Of a DNA stretch of 64,000 bases, positions 25,105 to 33,356 are shown piece after piece (position 1 is the first letter of the stretch; every line of letters starts with the position of its first letter). Location of the stretch: positions 2,914,001 to 2,978,000 of the forward strand of contig OX621266.1 of NCBI GenBank assembly GCA_951640165.1, in the 5' to 3' direction. Position numbers and translations under genes: made by a program. The notes below the pieces were generated by a model. The model was given only the letters and a program-made list of their open reading frames with translations, made no database searches and was not told the DNA's origin. The DNA comes from Pseudoips prasinana. Lineage: Eukaryota; Arthropoda; Insecta; Lepidoptera; Nolidae.

Positions 25105-27237
25105 ATGCCTAAACTTGCGCGGGATGCCCTCGGGCATTTTGTCAAAAAAGGCCCTTCTCAGGGCCAACCCAAAGGCCCTTCTCAGGGCCAACCCAAAGGC
25201 CCTTCTCAGGGCCAACCCAAAGGCCCTTCTCAGGGCCAACCAAAAGGCCCTTCTCAGGGCCAACGCGACGCATCAGCGTCGGAGGAAGGCAGGGCCTTCT
25301 ACGGCGGGAGGGCGATCGATTTGTCAGACTCCGAAATTGAGTCCATTGAATCGGACGCCGATTCGATGGCGGAAGTGGATTCGCGGTCGCGATCCACTTC
25401 CAGAAAGCGGAAGACCTTTTTGAAGGAGGGGTCGGATGGCTCCTCGGCCTCGGGTTCTGCAAAGAAGAAGGTGAAGGCCAAGAGGCCGACAGTAGCGGGA
25501 GATACCCATGATGTGGGTTTGGTCGACGCCCAGCGGCAGCTGGACCTGGCTCAGCGGGAGCGGCTCCAACAAGACCTGGAGGAGCAGGTAGCGGCCAGGG
25601 AGGAACGGGCGCGCGCCGCCCGTGCCAAATCGGGATACGGAGCGTCCCGCGTTCTGTACGCGGACCACTCCCTGGCCGAGCTGGAGCGGATGGCATTGGA
25701 GGACGAGGAGGTAATCGTCCAGGTCGCCACCAAGTCCTCCCACCTAAAAGGGACTTTTCAAAAGTCCCTTAAATGCCGGGCCGCCAGCATGCGCGGCATC
25801 GTCGCGGAGCTGGTCGACCGCAAGGCCAGCGACGAGTCACGGCAACTGCAGGCGAAGGTGGATCGCCTGCAGACGGAGGTGAGCCAGCTTCACCTGAAGC
25901 TGGCTGAAGCCACGGCCCGTCCATCCCAAGCCGAGACCCAACCTGCGGCAGAAAGCCTTGTTTCCTCTCCCGGTCTCGAGGATGTCCTCCGCAAGGTGAT
26001 GGCGGAGGAGAGGGCATTTGTTCGGGCCTGCCTAGCGGGCATTGAGGACCGGCTCTTACCGGCGAAGACCCTCCGACCGCCGCTTGCAGCGGACAAGAGG
26101 CGAGAGGAGCCGGTGCCTGCCTCTCAGAGGGAGGACGCCCTTCTGCCTTCCACCACCCCGACCAACCAGCAGGGCTGGACGAAGGTGGTCGGTAAGGGGA
26201 AGGGCAAAGGCAAAAGGACGGCACCTGTTGTCACTGCCGTTCCCACCACCACTCCCGGCCAGTCGCAGCCGACTGGCAAAGGAAAAGGGAAGGGGAAGGG
26301 GAAGAGCACCCCCCCAGCCCCAGCCGTCTCCGCCACCACCTCTGCCGGTCAGTCGTCGACTGGCAAGGGAAAGGGGAAGGGTTCGCCCCCAGCCGGTGCC
26401 AAGAGGAACCTGGTTCCTCCAAAGACTGCGGCCGTCGTGGTGACACTTACCACGAAGGCCGCGGAGCGGGGTGAGACGTACGCGTCCATGTTGGTGCGGG
26501 CGCGTGCCACTGCCGATCCCACCAAACTGGGGATCGGCAAAGTCTCATGCCGCCGGACCCAGGCTGGGGCCCGAATCTTTGAGTTCCCGGGAGCGGAAGG
26601 CAGTAAGAACGCGGACCTCTTCGCAGCGAAGCTGCAGGAGGTCATCGCGGACGTGGCGAAGGTGGCCAGGCCGGTGAAGTCGGCGGCCATCGAGGTGACG
26701 GATCTGGACGACTCCGTCACCAAGGAGGAGGTGGTTGCAGCAATCGCAGCCATAGGGGGCTGCGAAGTCGCAGCGGTGCAGGGCGGGGGCATCAGGCCCG
26801 GGCGCGGCGGCATGGGCACGATTCGCCTGGAGTGCCCAGTTGCCGCTGCCAAAGCCGTCCTCGAGAAGGGACGGCTCGCCGTCGGGTTCAGCTCGGCGGC
26901 GGTCCGGGCCCTTGAGGACCAGCCTCTGCGGTGTTACCGGTGCTTCGGCATCGGTCACACCCGAGCCCTCTGTCCGTCCAGCATTGACAGGACGGACAGC
27001 TGCTACCGCTGCGGCAAGGAGGGGCACAAAGCCGCCTCCTGCAAGGCCGCCGCACCGCACTGCGCGGTATGCGCCGCCAGTGGCCGCCCAGCGGGCCACA
27101 TTATGAAGGGGAGGAATTGCAGTCCTCCCCTTAAGAAGGGCAAGGAACAGGCGCCGACCCGGCCTGTCGCCGCCACCGCCGTCCCAGTGCCTGGGACCTC
27201 GGCGGCCGTGGAGGAGAGGGGTGCGATGTCCGATTAA
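25105..27237 (+). CDS. ORF1 Gag-like RNA-binding protein, A4
   Basis: 710 residues starting MPKLARDALGHF. Five KGPSQGQP units. The segment after the repeats differs more than usual from other copies (IDLSDSEIESIESDADSMAE) and lacks a few residues in the following basic stretch (SAKKKVKAKR). The coiled coil resembles A2 (AQRERLQQDLEEQVAAREERAR), so this gene looks like a mosaic of A3-like and A2-like sequence. The GK linker and three zinc knuckles are intact and the stop forms TAATG. Confidence 0.92.
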   Translation: MPKLARDALGHFVKKGPSQGQPKGPSQGQPKGPSQGQPKGPSQGQPKGPSQGQRDASASEEGRAFYGGRAIDLSDSEIESIESDADSMAEVDSRSRSTSRKRKTFLKEGSDGSSASGSAKKKVKAKRPTVAGDTHDVGLVDAQRQLDLAQRERLQQDLEEQVAAREERARAARAKSGYGASRVLYADHSLAELERMALEDEEVIVQVATKSSHLKGTFQKSLKCRAASMRGIVAELVDRKASDESRQLQAKVDRLQTEVSQLHLKLAEATARPSQAETQPAAESLVSSPGLEDVLRKVMAEERAFVRACLAGIEDRLLPAKTLRPPLAADKRREEPVPASQREDALLPSTTPTNQQGWTKVVGKGKGKGKRTAPVVTAVPTTTPGQSQPTGKGKGKGKGKSTPPAPAVSATTSAGQSSTGKGKGKGSPPAGAKRNLVPPKTAAVVVTLTTKAAERGETYASMLVRARATADPTKLGIGKVSCRRTQAGARIFEFPGAEGSKNADLFAAKLQEVIADVAKVARPVKSAAIEVTDLDDSVTKEEVVAAIAAIGGCEVAAVQGGGIRPGRGGMGTIRLECPVAAAKAVLEKGRLAVGFSSAAVRALEDQPLRCYRCFGIGHTRALCPSSIDRTDSCYRCGKEGHKAASCKAAAPHCAVCAASGRPAGHIMKGRNCSPPLKKGKEQAPTRPVAATAVPVPGTSAAVEERGAMSD
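25148..25263 (+). repeat. 24-bp tandem repeat in ORF1, A4 (5 units)
   Basis: Five units with the GGCCCT-TCTC-AGGGCC inverted repeat in each. Confidence 0.88.
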
Positions 27238-30200
27238 TGGGTAGAGTCGAACATCGCATCCTCCAGGCGAACACCAACCACTGCAGAGCGGCACAGGATC
27301 TGTTGATGCAGACTGTGGCCGAGTGGTTGGTGGACGTGGCGGTGGTTGCCGAGCCGTACTCGATACCTGGCCGCTGGCTAGGTGATCGGGACGGCTTGGT
27401 GGCGTTGGTGTCGCGGCCTTCCACGGACTCCCCTCCCCTCTCGCTTTTAGAGAGGGGTCCGGGATACGTGGCCGCCGCGTGGGGAGAAATAGCCCTGGTC
27501 GGGGTCTATTTCTCCCCAAACCGCCCTCTAAGGGACTTCGAGAATTTTCTCGAAGTCCTTACGGCAGTCGTCGGGAGGGCGGCACCACGTCAGGTCGTCG
27601 TAATGGGCGACCTGAACGCCAAGTCGGTGGCCTGGGGCAACCCGGCGGCGTCGTGCAACGTCCGGGGGCGCGCCGCCGAATTTTGGTCGGCTTCGTGCGG
27701 CGTGTCCCTCCTGAACAGGGGGGATGTTCACACGTGTGTGCGGCAACGGGGAGGGTCAGTGGTGGACGTATCGTTCGCCACCCCCGTTCTAGCCGCCCGC
27801 GTCGTGAACTGGCGGGTGGAGATGGTGGAGACCCTGTCGGACCACCGATATGTGCGGTTCGACATTTCCACCCAGAGCCCGCGGGGGATGGCCCGCTCGG
27901 GCCAATCTCCCTTCCCGCGGTGGGCTCTCACCCGCCTGGACCGGGAGGCAGCCCTGGAGGCAGCGTTCCTCGAGGACTGGCTCTCGCCCCCTGTGCAGGG
28001 CACGGACGTCGACGCCGCAGCGGTTCGGCTCCGGGGGTCCCTGACCGAGGTGTGCAATTCCAGCATGCCTCGGTCTCGCCGTCCGCCTCCCCGTCGCGCT
28101 GTTTATTGGTGGACGGCGGAGCTGGCGGCGCTCCGGGCCGCGTGCGTGGAGGCCAGGAGGGCCTACACGCGGAGTCGGCGGCGCACCAGCCGATGTCAGG
28201 CGGAGGAGGACCGCCTCTACGCCTCTTACGTAGAGGCAAAGACGGTCCTCAAGTTGGCAATGTGCGCCGCCGAAGACTCGGCAAAGGCCGAGATGCTGGA
28301 GGGACTCGACAGGGATCCATTTGGGAGGCCATATAAGCTGGCGCGGAGCCAGCTGCGCCCTTATGGCCCCCCACTAACGGAGACCCTAGAGCCGGCGTTG
28401 CTGGATGGGGTGGTTCGGTCGCTGTTTCCGCGCAGGACCGAATTCACCCCACCAACGATGAACCCCCCACTGGAGGGGGTGGTGGCTTCGCTGGCGGAGG
28501 AGGTCCCTCCGGTTTCGGAGGAGGAATTTGGCGCGGGGGTTCTTTCCCTCCGCGCGAAGAAGACGGCCCCTGGACCGGATGGCGTCCCCGCACGGGTGGT
28601 GGCCATCGCGGCGTCCCTCATGGAGCAGAGGTTTCGGGACCTCTTCAGCGCGTGTCTGACGGCTGGGAGGTTCCCGAAACTATGGAAGGAGGGGCAGCTT
28701 TGCCTGCTCCGGAAGGAGGGACGCCCGGTGGACTCCCCCTCGGCATACCGGCCCATCGTTCTGCTCGATGAGGTCGGTAAACTGTTCGAGGGGATCCTCG
28801 CCACCCGGCTTAACAGCCATTTGCGGGAGGTAGGGCCGGACCTGTCGGACGCCCAGTTCGGCTTTCGACAGGGGCGTTCGACGGTCGACGCGGTGGCCCT
28901 ACTCAGGGGCCAAGTAAAGGAGGCGGTCGAGGCTGGGGACGGAGTGTTGGCGGTGTCGTTCGACATCGCCAACGCGATCAACTCCGTGCCCCACTCGACC
29001 ATATTGGAGGCACTCCGGTACCACGGAGTGCCCCAATATCTGCGGGTGATCCTGGCCAACTACCTGGAGGACCGAGAGGTCCTCCTGGCGGACAGGACGG
29101 CCAGGATCAGGCGCTACGGCGCGGAGTCCGGTGTTCCACAGGGTTCGGTGCTAGGGCCCCTCTTGTGGAACATCGGATTCGATTGGCTGCTGCGCGGCAC
29201 CCTCCTCCAGGGCACGAGTGTCATCTGCTACGCGGATGACACTCTCCTCGTTGCCCGGGGGAGGGATTTTAGGGAGGCGGCCTGTCTGGCCTCAGCTGGC
29301 GGATCCTTAGTGGCAGGTAGGATCCGCCAGCTTGGTTTGAGGGTGGCGCTGAACAAGACCGAGGCCGTGTTCTTTCACGGGCCTCGGCAGCGCTGCCCTC
29401 CTGACGCCCACATCCTGGTGGAGGGCGTCCGGATAGGGGTCGGGGTCCAGATGAAGTATCTGGGCCTCGTGCTGGACAGCAGGTGGCGCTTCGGCCCGCA
29501 CTTCAGCGGGCTGTCGACGCGCCTGCTAAAAGCCGCGGACGCCCTCTCATGGCTCCTCCCGAACCTGGGCGGGCCCAAGGAGCGATGCCGGCGCCTCTAT
29601 GCCGGCATTCTCAAAAGCATGGCCCTATATGGGGCTCCCATCTGGGCGGACTCCCTCCACAGGAGGGAGAATGCAACCGCCATCCGCAGGCCCCAACGGG
29701 CCATTGCACAGCGGGTGGCGCGAGCCTACCGCTCGGTGGGCTTCGCGGCGGCGTGCGCTCTGGCCGGCACCCCTCCATGGGAATTGGAGGCATGGGTGCT
29801 CGCCAGAGTGTACGAATGGGTGGCGCGGCGTAGGGCGCTGGGTGAGCGCCCCGCCGCGCAAGAGCGGGAGGCCGTGCGGCGGGAGGCGAGGGACGCAATC
29901 GTCCTTCACTGGACACGAGACCTCGCCTCCGCCACCTTTGGACGCCGGACGCTGGACGCGCTCGGTCCAGTCCTGCGGGACTGGCTCGAGCGCCCCCACG
30001 GTTTCCTCTCTTTCCGTCTGGTGCAGGTGTTGTCCGGGCATGGCTGCTTCGGAACGCACCTGCATCGGATCCAGAGGGAGGAAACCCCGGCGTGCCACGA
30101 CTGTGGAGCCGCGGAGGACACGGCGCAGCACACCCTCGAGGTGTGCCCAGCCTGGGCTGAGCTGCGCCGTGCCCTGACAGATGTGGTCGGGATGGACCTC

Positions 30201-30407
30201 TCACTTCCCAGTGTGGTGAACTCCATGCTGGGGAGTGAGGAGGCTTGGGCGGCGGTTGCCTCCTTTTGCGAGAATGTCATGTCGCAAAAGGAGGCGGCGG
30301 AGCGCGCGCGGGAGGACGATCCTCTCGCGGCGCCGCTCCGCAGGCGAAGAAGGGGTGGGAGAAGGCGGTTATACGACCGTCGCCTCCCACCTTCTGGTGG
30401 TGATTAG
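27237..30407 (+). CDS. ORF2 endonuclease-reverse transcriptase, A4
   Basis: 1,056 residues and open. All endonuclease motifs and the YADD centre are kept. A notable change lies in reverse transcriptase motif A: FDIANAI instead of FDIANAF (near 28975), replacing a large aromatic next to the catalytic Asp strand that is F in the other SART copies here and commonly F in R1-clade enzymes. Activity may be reduced. The region 'EEFGAGVLSL' also differs from the RAGVLSL of the other copies. C-terminal zinc motif and Arg-rich tail are normal. Confidence 0.92.
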   Translation: MGRVEHRILQANTNHCRAAQDLLMQTVAEWLVDVAVVAEPYSIPGRWLGDRDGLVALVSRPSTDSPPLSLLERGPGYVAAAWGEIALVGVYFSPNRPLRDFENFLEVLTAVVGRAAPRQVVVMGDLNAKSVAWGNPAASCNVRGRAAEFWSASCGVSLLNRGDVHTCVRQRGGSVVDVSFATPVLAARVVNWRVEMVETLSDHRYVRFDISTQSPRGMARSGQSPFPRWALTRLDREAALEAAFLEDWLSPPVQGTDVDAAAVRLRGSLTEVCNSSMPRSRRPPPRRAVYWWTAELAALRAACVEARRAYTRSRRRTSRCQAEEDRLYASYVEAKTVLKLAMCAAEDSAKAEMLEGLDRDPFGRPYKLARSQLRPYGPPLTETLEPALLDGVVRSLFPRRTEFTPPTMNPPLEGVVASLAEEVPPVSEEEFGAGVLSLRAKKTAPGPDGVPARVVAIAASLMEQRFRDLFSACLTAGRFPKLWKEGQLCLLRKEGRPVDSPSAYRPIVLLDEVGKLFEGILATRLNSHLREVGPDLSDAQFGFRQGRSTVDAVALLRGQVKEAVEAGDGVLAVSFDIANAINSVPHSTILEALRYHGVPQYLRVILANYLEDREVLLADRTARIRRYGAESGVPQGSVLGPLLWNIGFDWLLRGTLLQGTSVICYADDTLLVARGRDFREAACLASAGGSLVAGRIRQLGLRVALNKTEAVFFHGPRQRCPPDAHILVEGVRIGVGVQMKYLGLVLDSRWRFGPHFSGLSTRLLKAADALSWLLPNLGGPKERCRRLYAGILKSMALYGAPIWADSLHRRENATAIRRPQRAIAQRVARAYRSVGFAAACALAGTPPWELEAWVLARVYEWVARRRALGERPAAQEREAVRREARDAIVLHWTRDLASATFGRRTLDALGPVLRDWLERPHGFLSFRLVQVLSGHGCFGTHLHRIQREETPACHDCGAAEDTAQHTLEVCPAWAELRRALTDVVGMDLSLPSVVNSMLGSEEAWAAVASFCENVMSQKEAAERAREDDPLAAPLRRRRRGGRRRLYDRRLPPSGGD

Positions 30408-30728
30408 CGGGCGATAGGCGCGGGGGCGCCTTCGCTCGCATTGCACAAATCGCCACCATCGTCGGGCGGGAACGGCCGAGCACTCACGGTCGTTCCCGGG
30501 CCCCTCCACTTAGGGAGGGGCGTGCGGGCCCCGCTGTAAAGGCGGGCGGTCGTCGGTGGGGGACTGGACGTAAAGGCTGTGCCGGTTTCCCAGTCCTCCT
30601 CCACACAGACGATGCGGGAGTGCCGCTGGGTTATTTTAGTGGGTATGCCGGGCTAGCCGGAGAGTCCCACATAACCCGCCCATCCCCCAATGGGCGGGTA
30701 TGCGTAACGCATTTTTTCCCAGCGCAAA

Positions 30729-30760
<32 letters not shown>

Positions 30761-30762
<2 letters not shown>

Positions 30763-30765
30763 TTA
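30761..30765 (+). repeat. Telomeric repeat junction A4/C1
   Basis: A single unit GGTTA, then CCTCGGGCT, then the C1 ribozyme start at 30775. This is the shortest telomeric remnant in the array together with C1/C2. Confidence 0.6.
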
Positions 30766-30774
30766 CCTCGGGCT

Positions 30775-30944
30775 GGGGCACGTGGTCGGAAAACCTCCTC
30801 GTGTGTCCGAGACTAGTGGTCCCATTCGAATATTTATATTCGGTGGGAACAGAAGTTTTCGGATCGGTGTGCCCCGGGCGTGGGCGCTGGTTTTTTCCTA
30901 TGCTTGCATGGGGAGAAACCACCGTCCGTGGCCAATATTCCGAC
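30775..30944 (+). ncRNA. HDV-like ribozyme candidate with enlarged L3, C1
   Basis: Same 170-nt layout as B1: P1 GGGGCAC/GTGCCCC (30869-30875, perfect where B1 has G.U), P2 GTCGGAA/TTCCGAC (30938-30944), P3 ACC/GGT. J4/2 reads GTGGCCAATA, so the base after the candidate catalytic C is C instead of G. Ten bases upstream (ACCTCGGGCT) separate it from GGTT. Confidence 0.65.
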
Positions 30945-31148
30945 ATCTCACGCCTCTGCTGTTCCTTCCATATTCTGGAGGGGAGGAGCAGCAGTGGCGC
31001 GCAGGCCTAAGCCTCGCCGGACGGTGATGGGCTGAATGGCCGGTGCGTCAATCCGGTCACTAGCATACGGCAAACCCTTAGCCTCCGAGCATTACCCGGC
31101 GCGGGGGGTACCGGGGGGTAAACCGGTCTACAGGGTAGTAAGTTCAGG

Positions 31149-33356
31149 ATGTCTTCTAGCAAAACAACACCCCAGGAGGGTACCGGCTCTGCCGGAGAAT
31201 CCCTCCCGGGTCCTTCAGGGCCCGGCTGTCCCACCGTATCTGGGGGGGACACTAACAGACATGTTGTTTCCGCGGAGGTCGCGGACAGGGCGCACACGCC
31301 CAGTATTGTGTGCCCAGTTTTGAGTGTCGAGGGACCCTCACCTGCAGCTAGTGAGCTGCGGGTGAGAGTCTCTAAAGAGGAGAGGAGTCTGGCTGACACA
31401 GCCAGACTGGCGGCCGAGCCGCGGCGACAGCTGCGACCGCGCTCATCTTCGCGGTCGCTGCTGCGTTCGCCATCGCGGTCACGGTCGCGCGATTCCGTGG
31501 GAAGCGACAAGTCAGCCGCTTCCTGCGTGTCCATGCCGGCTGAAAGGCCGAAGCCAGGAAAGAGGAGATTGGTGACTCCAGGTGCTCGCACAAATATTGT
31601 GCGAGCTAAGATAGCAAATAACGGGGAGGACTTGGATGGAGATATTTTAGATATTCTCAACCCACTCCTCCCTCCTACAAATACGCGGGCGAAGAATTCT
31701 TTGCCCCGCGTGGAAGATATAGCGGAGGAGCTCCGACATCAGCCTACGGCTGATGTTGGGGCTAGACTGCTTGGGGCTCTGTCCGTGGTGGAGAAGGCCA
31801 CGGATAGGTCCTCAAACATCCAAGGGCCGCTAAAGAACGCCATCAGGCGAAGTGTGCGCGAGGCGCAGGCCGCTACCTCCGAACTGCACACTCGGACTTA
31901 CGGTGGTGAGGCCGAGCGGCTGGAGGTTGAGAACAGGGAGCTTCGTTCGAAGCTCTCCTCCCTCGAGGGACGTCTCGCACAATTGTCTGCGGAGGTTGAG
32001 ACTCTGCGCTCTGGTCAGGGGACTTCCGTAGCGACCCCGGCAAAAGCAACGAAAACCAGTGTCCCAGTGGCTTCTAAGCTTAAGCTTATGGCCACTGGAC
32101 GAAAGGGCAACTCCAACGCCGAGCAGGTGGCTGCCATCATGGAAGACAAATTGGTGTCCTTCCGTGCAGCGCTCATGGCGGAGCTCTTCCCAGGTAGGGC
32201 CATCAGGCCTCCACTTGGCAAAAAGGCTGTAGCCGTCACCCCTCGTGGAATGGTGGCAGAAAGGCCGAAAGCTCCAGCGCCGCCGCCAATCCCGACCCCT
32301 TCTACCTCCTCCGATAAGGAAAAGAGGAAAAAGAAGCGGGAAAGGAAGAGGCAGCGCAAGAGAGCAGGTGTGCCTGTTGCGCCTGCGCAGGTTGCTGGCG
32401 CTTCGCGGAGCCGGCAGTCTAGTGCAGCGCATGCGAATGCGGGAGAGACCACATGGGCGAAAGTCGTTGGTCGCAAATCCGCGGCCAAGACCAAAAAGGC
32501 AGCGGCCACATTAAACACCGCTCCCGGAGGTGCAACGAGGCAACTCCCTCGTTCACCGAAAACGGCAGCGGTTTTAATAACGCGGGCAGAAGGATCAGAG
32601 ACTTCTCTCGCCGACCTAATAAGGACGGCGAAGGAAAAGGTCTGCCTCAAAGACTTTGGACTGGAAGGTGGTATCTTCCAGAAGAGAGCCTTAAACGGTG
32701 GCTTGGTCCTGAGAATCCCTGGGCCCGACAATACCGCAAGAGCCGATGCCCTCGCGGCCAAACTAAGGGAAGTCCTGGCGGATACGGACGCCCGGGTTTC
32801 GCGTCCTGTCAAGACCGCAGAAATGCGCGTTCTTGATTTAGATGAGACCGTCACCCCCGCGGCGATTGCGGTGGCCCTAGCGGGTACCGTCGGTTGTTCC
32901 GCCAATGATTTTAAGGTGGGGCCCGTCCGGGCCCATCGGTCGGGATTAAACACCGCGTGGGTCAGATGCCCACTCGAGGCGGCCAATAAACTCGCAGACA
33001 AACGCGTGTGCGTGGGTTGGTCCGCAGCAAGGGTCGTGGCACTCAAGGCTAGACCCTTGCAGTGCTACAAATGCCTCGGGTTTGGCCACGTTAAGGCCAA
33101 GTGCAGTAGTCCCACAGATCGCAGCAAATGCTGCTATGTCTGTGGCGACCAGGGCCATATGGCCGTAAACTGCAAAGCCAGCGAACCAAAGTGCCCGATC
33201 TGTACGGGCCTTGGTGTCGCTGGCAAACACAGGATGGGAGGAAGCAAGTGCTTCCCTCCCACAAACCGGACGTTACAGAGGCCGCAGGGTCCTCCCACTA
33301 CGCCAGTAGCGAATTCGTTCGCGCTGCTGGCTAGTCAGGAGTCTATGGAGGTCTAA
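31149..33356 (+). CDS. ORF1 Gag-like RNA-binding protein, C1
   Basis: 735 residues from the ATG at 31149. The first 50 or so codons (MSSSKTTPQEGTG...) are nearly the same as B1, then the protein diverges. A Ser/Arg-rich segment (RSSSRSLLRSPSRSRSR), a coiled coil around residues 225-285, a Lys/Arg-rich stretch (KEKRKKKRERKRQRKR, a likely nuclear localisation signal), a central domain, and three zinc knuckles (CYKCLGFGHVKAKC, CYVCGDQGHMAVNC and a CX2CX9HX6C type) follow in that order. The KGPSQGQP repeats of family A are absent. The stop TAA (33354-33356) is followed by AA where families A and B have TG. Confidence 0.92.
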   Translation: MSSSKTTPQEGTGSAGESLPGPSGPGCPTVSGGDTNRHVVSAEVADRAHTPSIVCPVLSVEGPSPAASELRVRVSKEERSLADTARLAAEPRRQLRPRSSSRSLLRSPSRSRSRDSVGSDKSAASCVSMPAERPKPGKRRLVTPGARTNIVRAKIANNGEDLDGDILDILNPLLPPTNTRAKNSLPRVEDIAEELRHQPTADVGARLLGALSVVEKATDRSSNIQGPLKNAIRRSVREAQAATSELHTRTYGGEAERLEVENRELRSKLSSLEGRLAQLSAEVETLRSGQGTSVATPAKATKTSVPVASKLKLMATGRKGNSNAEQVAAIMEDKLVSFRAALMAELFPGRAIRPPLGKKAVAVTPRGMVAERPKAPAPPPIPTPSTSSDKEKRKKKRERKRQRKRAGVPVAPAQVAGASRSRQSSAAHANAGETTWAKVVGRKSAAKTKKAAATLNTAPGGATRQLPRSPKTAAVLITRAEGSETSLADLIRTAKEKVCLKDFGLEGGIFQKRALNGGLVLRIPGPDNTARADALAAKLREVLADTDARVSRPVKTAEMRVLDLDETVTPAAIAVALAGTVGCSANDFKVGPVRAHRSGLNTAWVRCPLEAANKLADKRVCVGWSAARVVALKARPLQCYKCLGFGHVKAKCSSPTDRSKCCYVCGDQGHMAVNCKASEPKCPICTGLGVAGKHRMGGSKCFPPTNRTLQRPQGPPTTPVANSFALLASQESMEV

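Larger units (their letters stand above)
24951..30760 (+). mobile_element. SART-like element A4, full length
   Basis: Both reading frames are open. The 5' boundary falls exactly on the predicted ribozyme cleavage site. Poly(A) is 30730-30760. The 3' hairpin here (about 30676-30701) is a perfect 10-bp stem (ACCCGCCCAT/ATGGGCGGGT). Confidence 0.92.
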
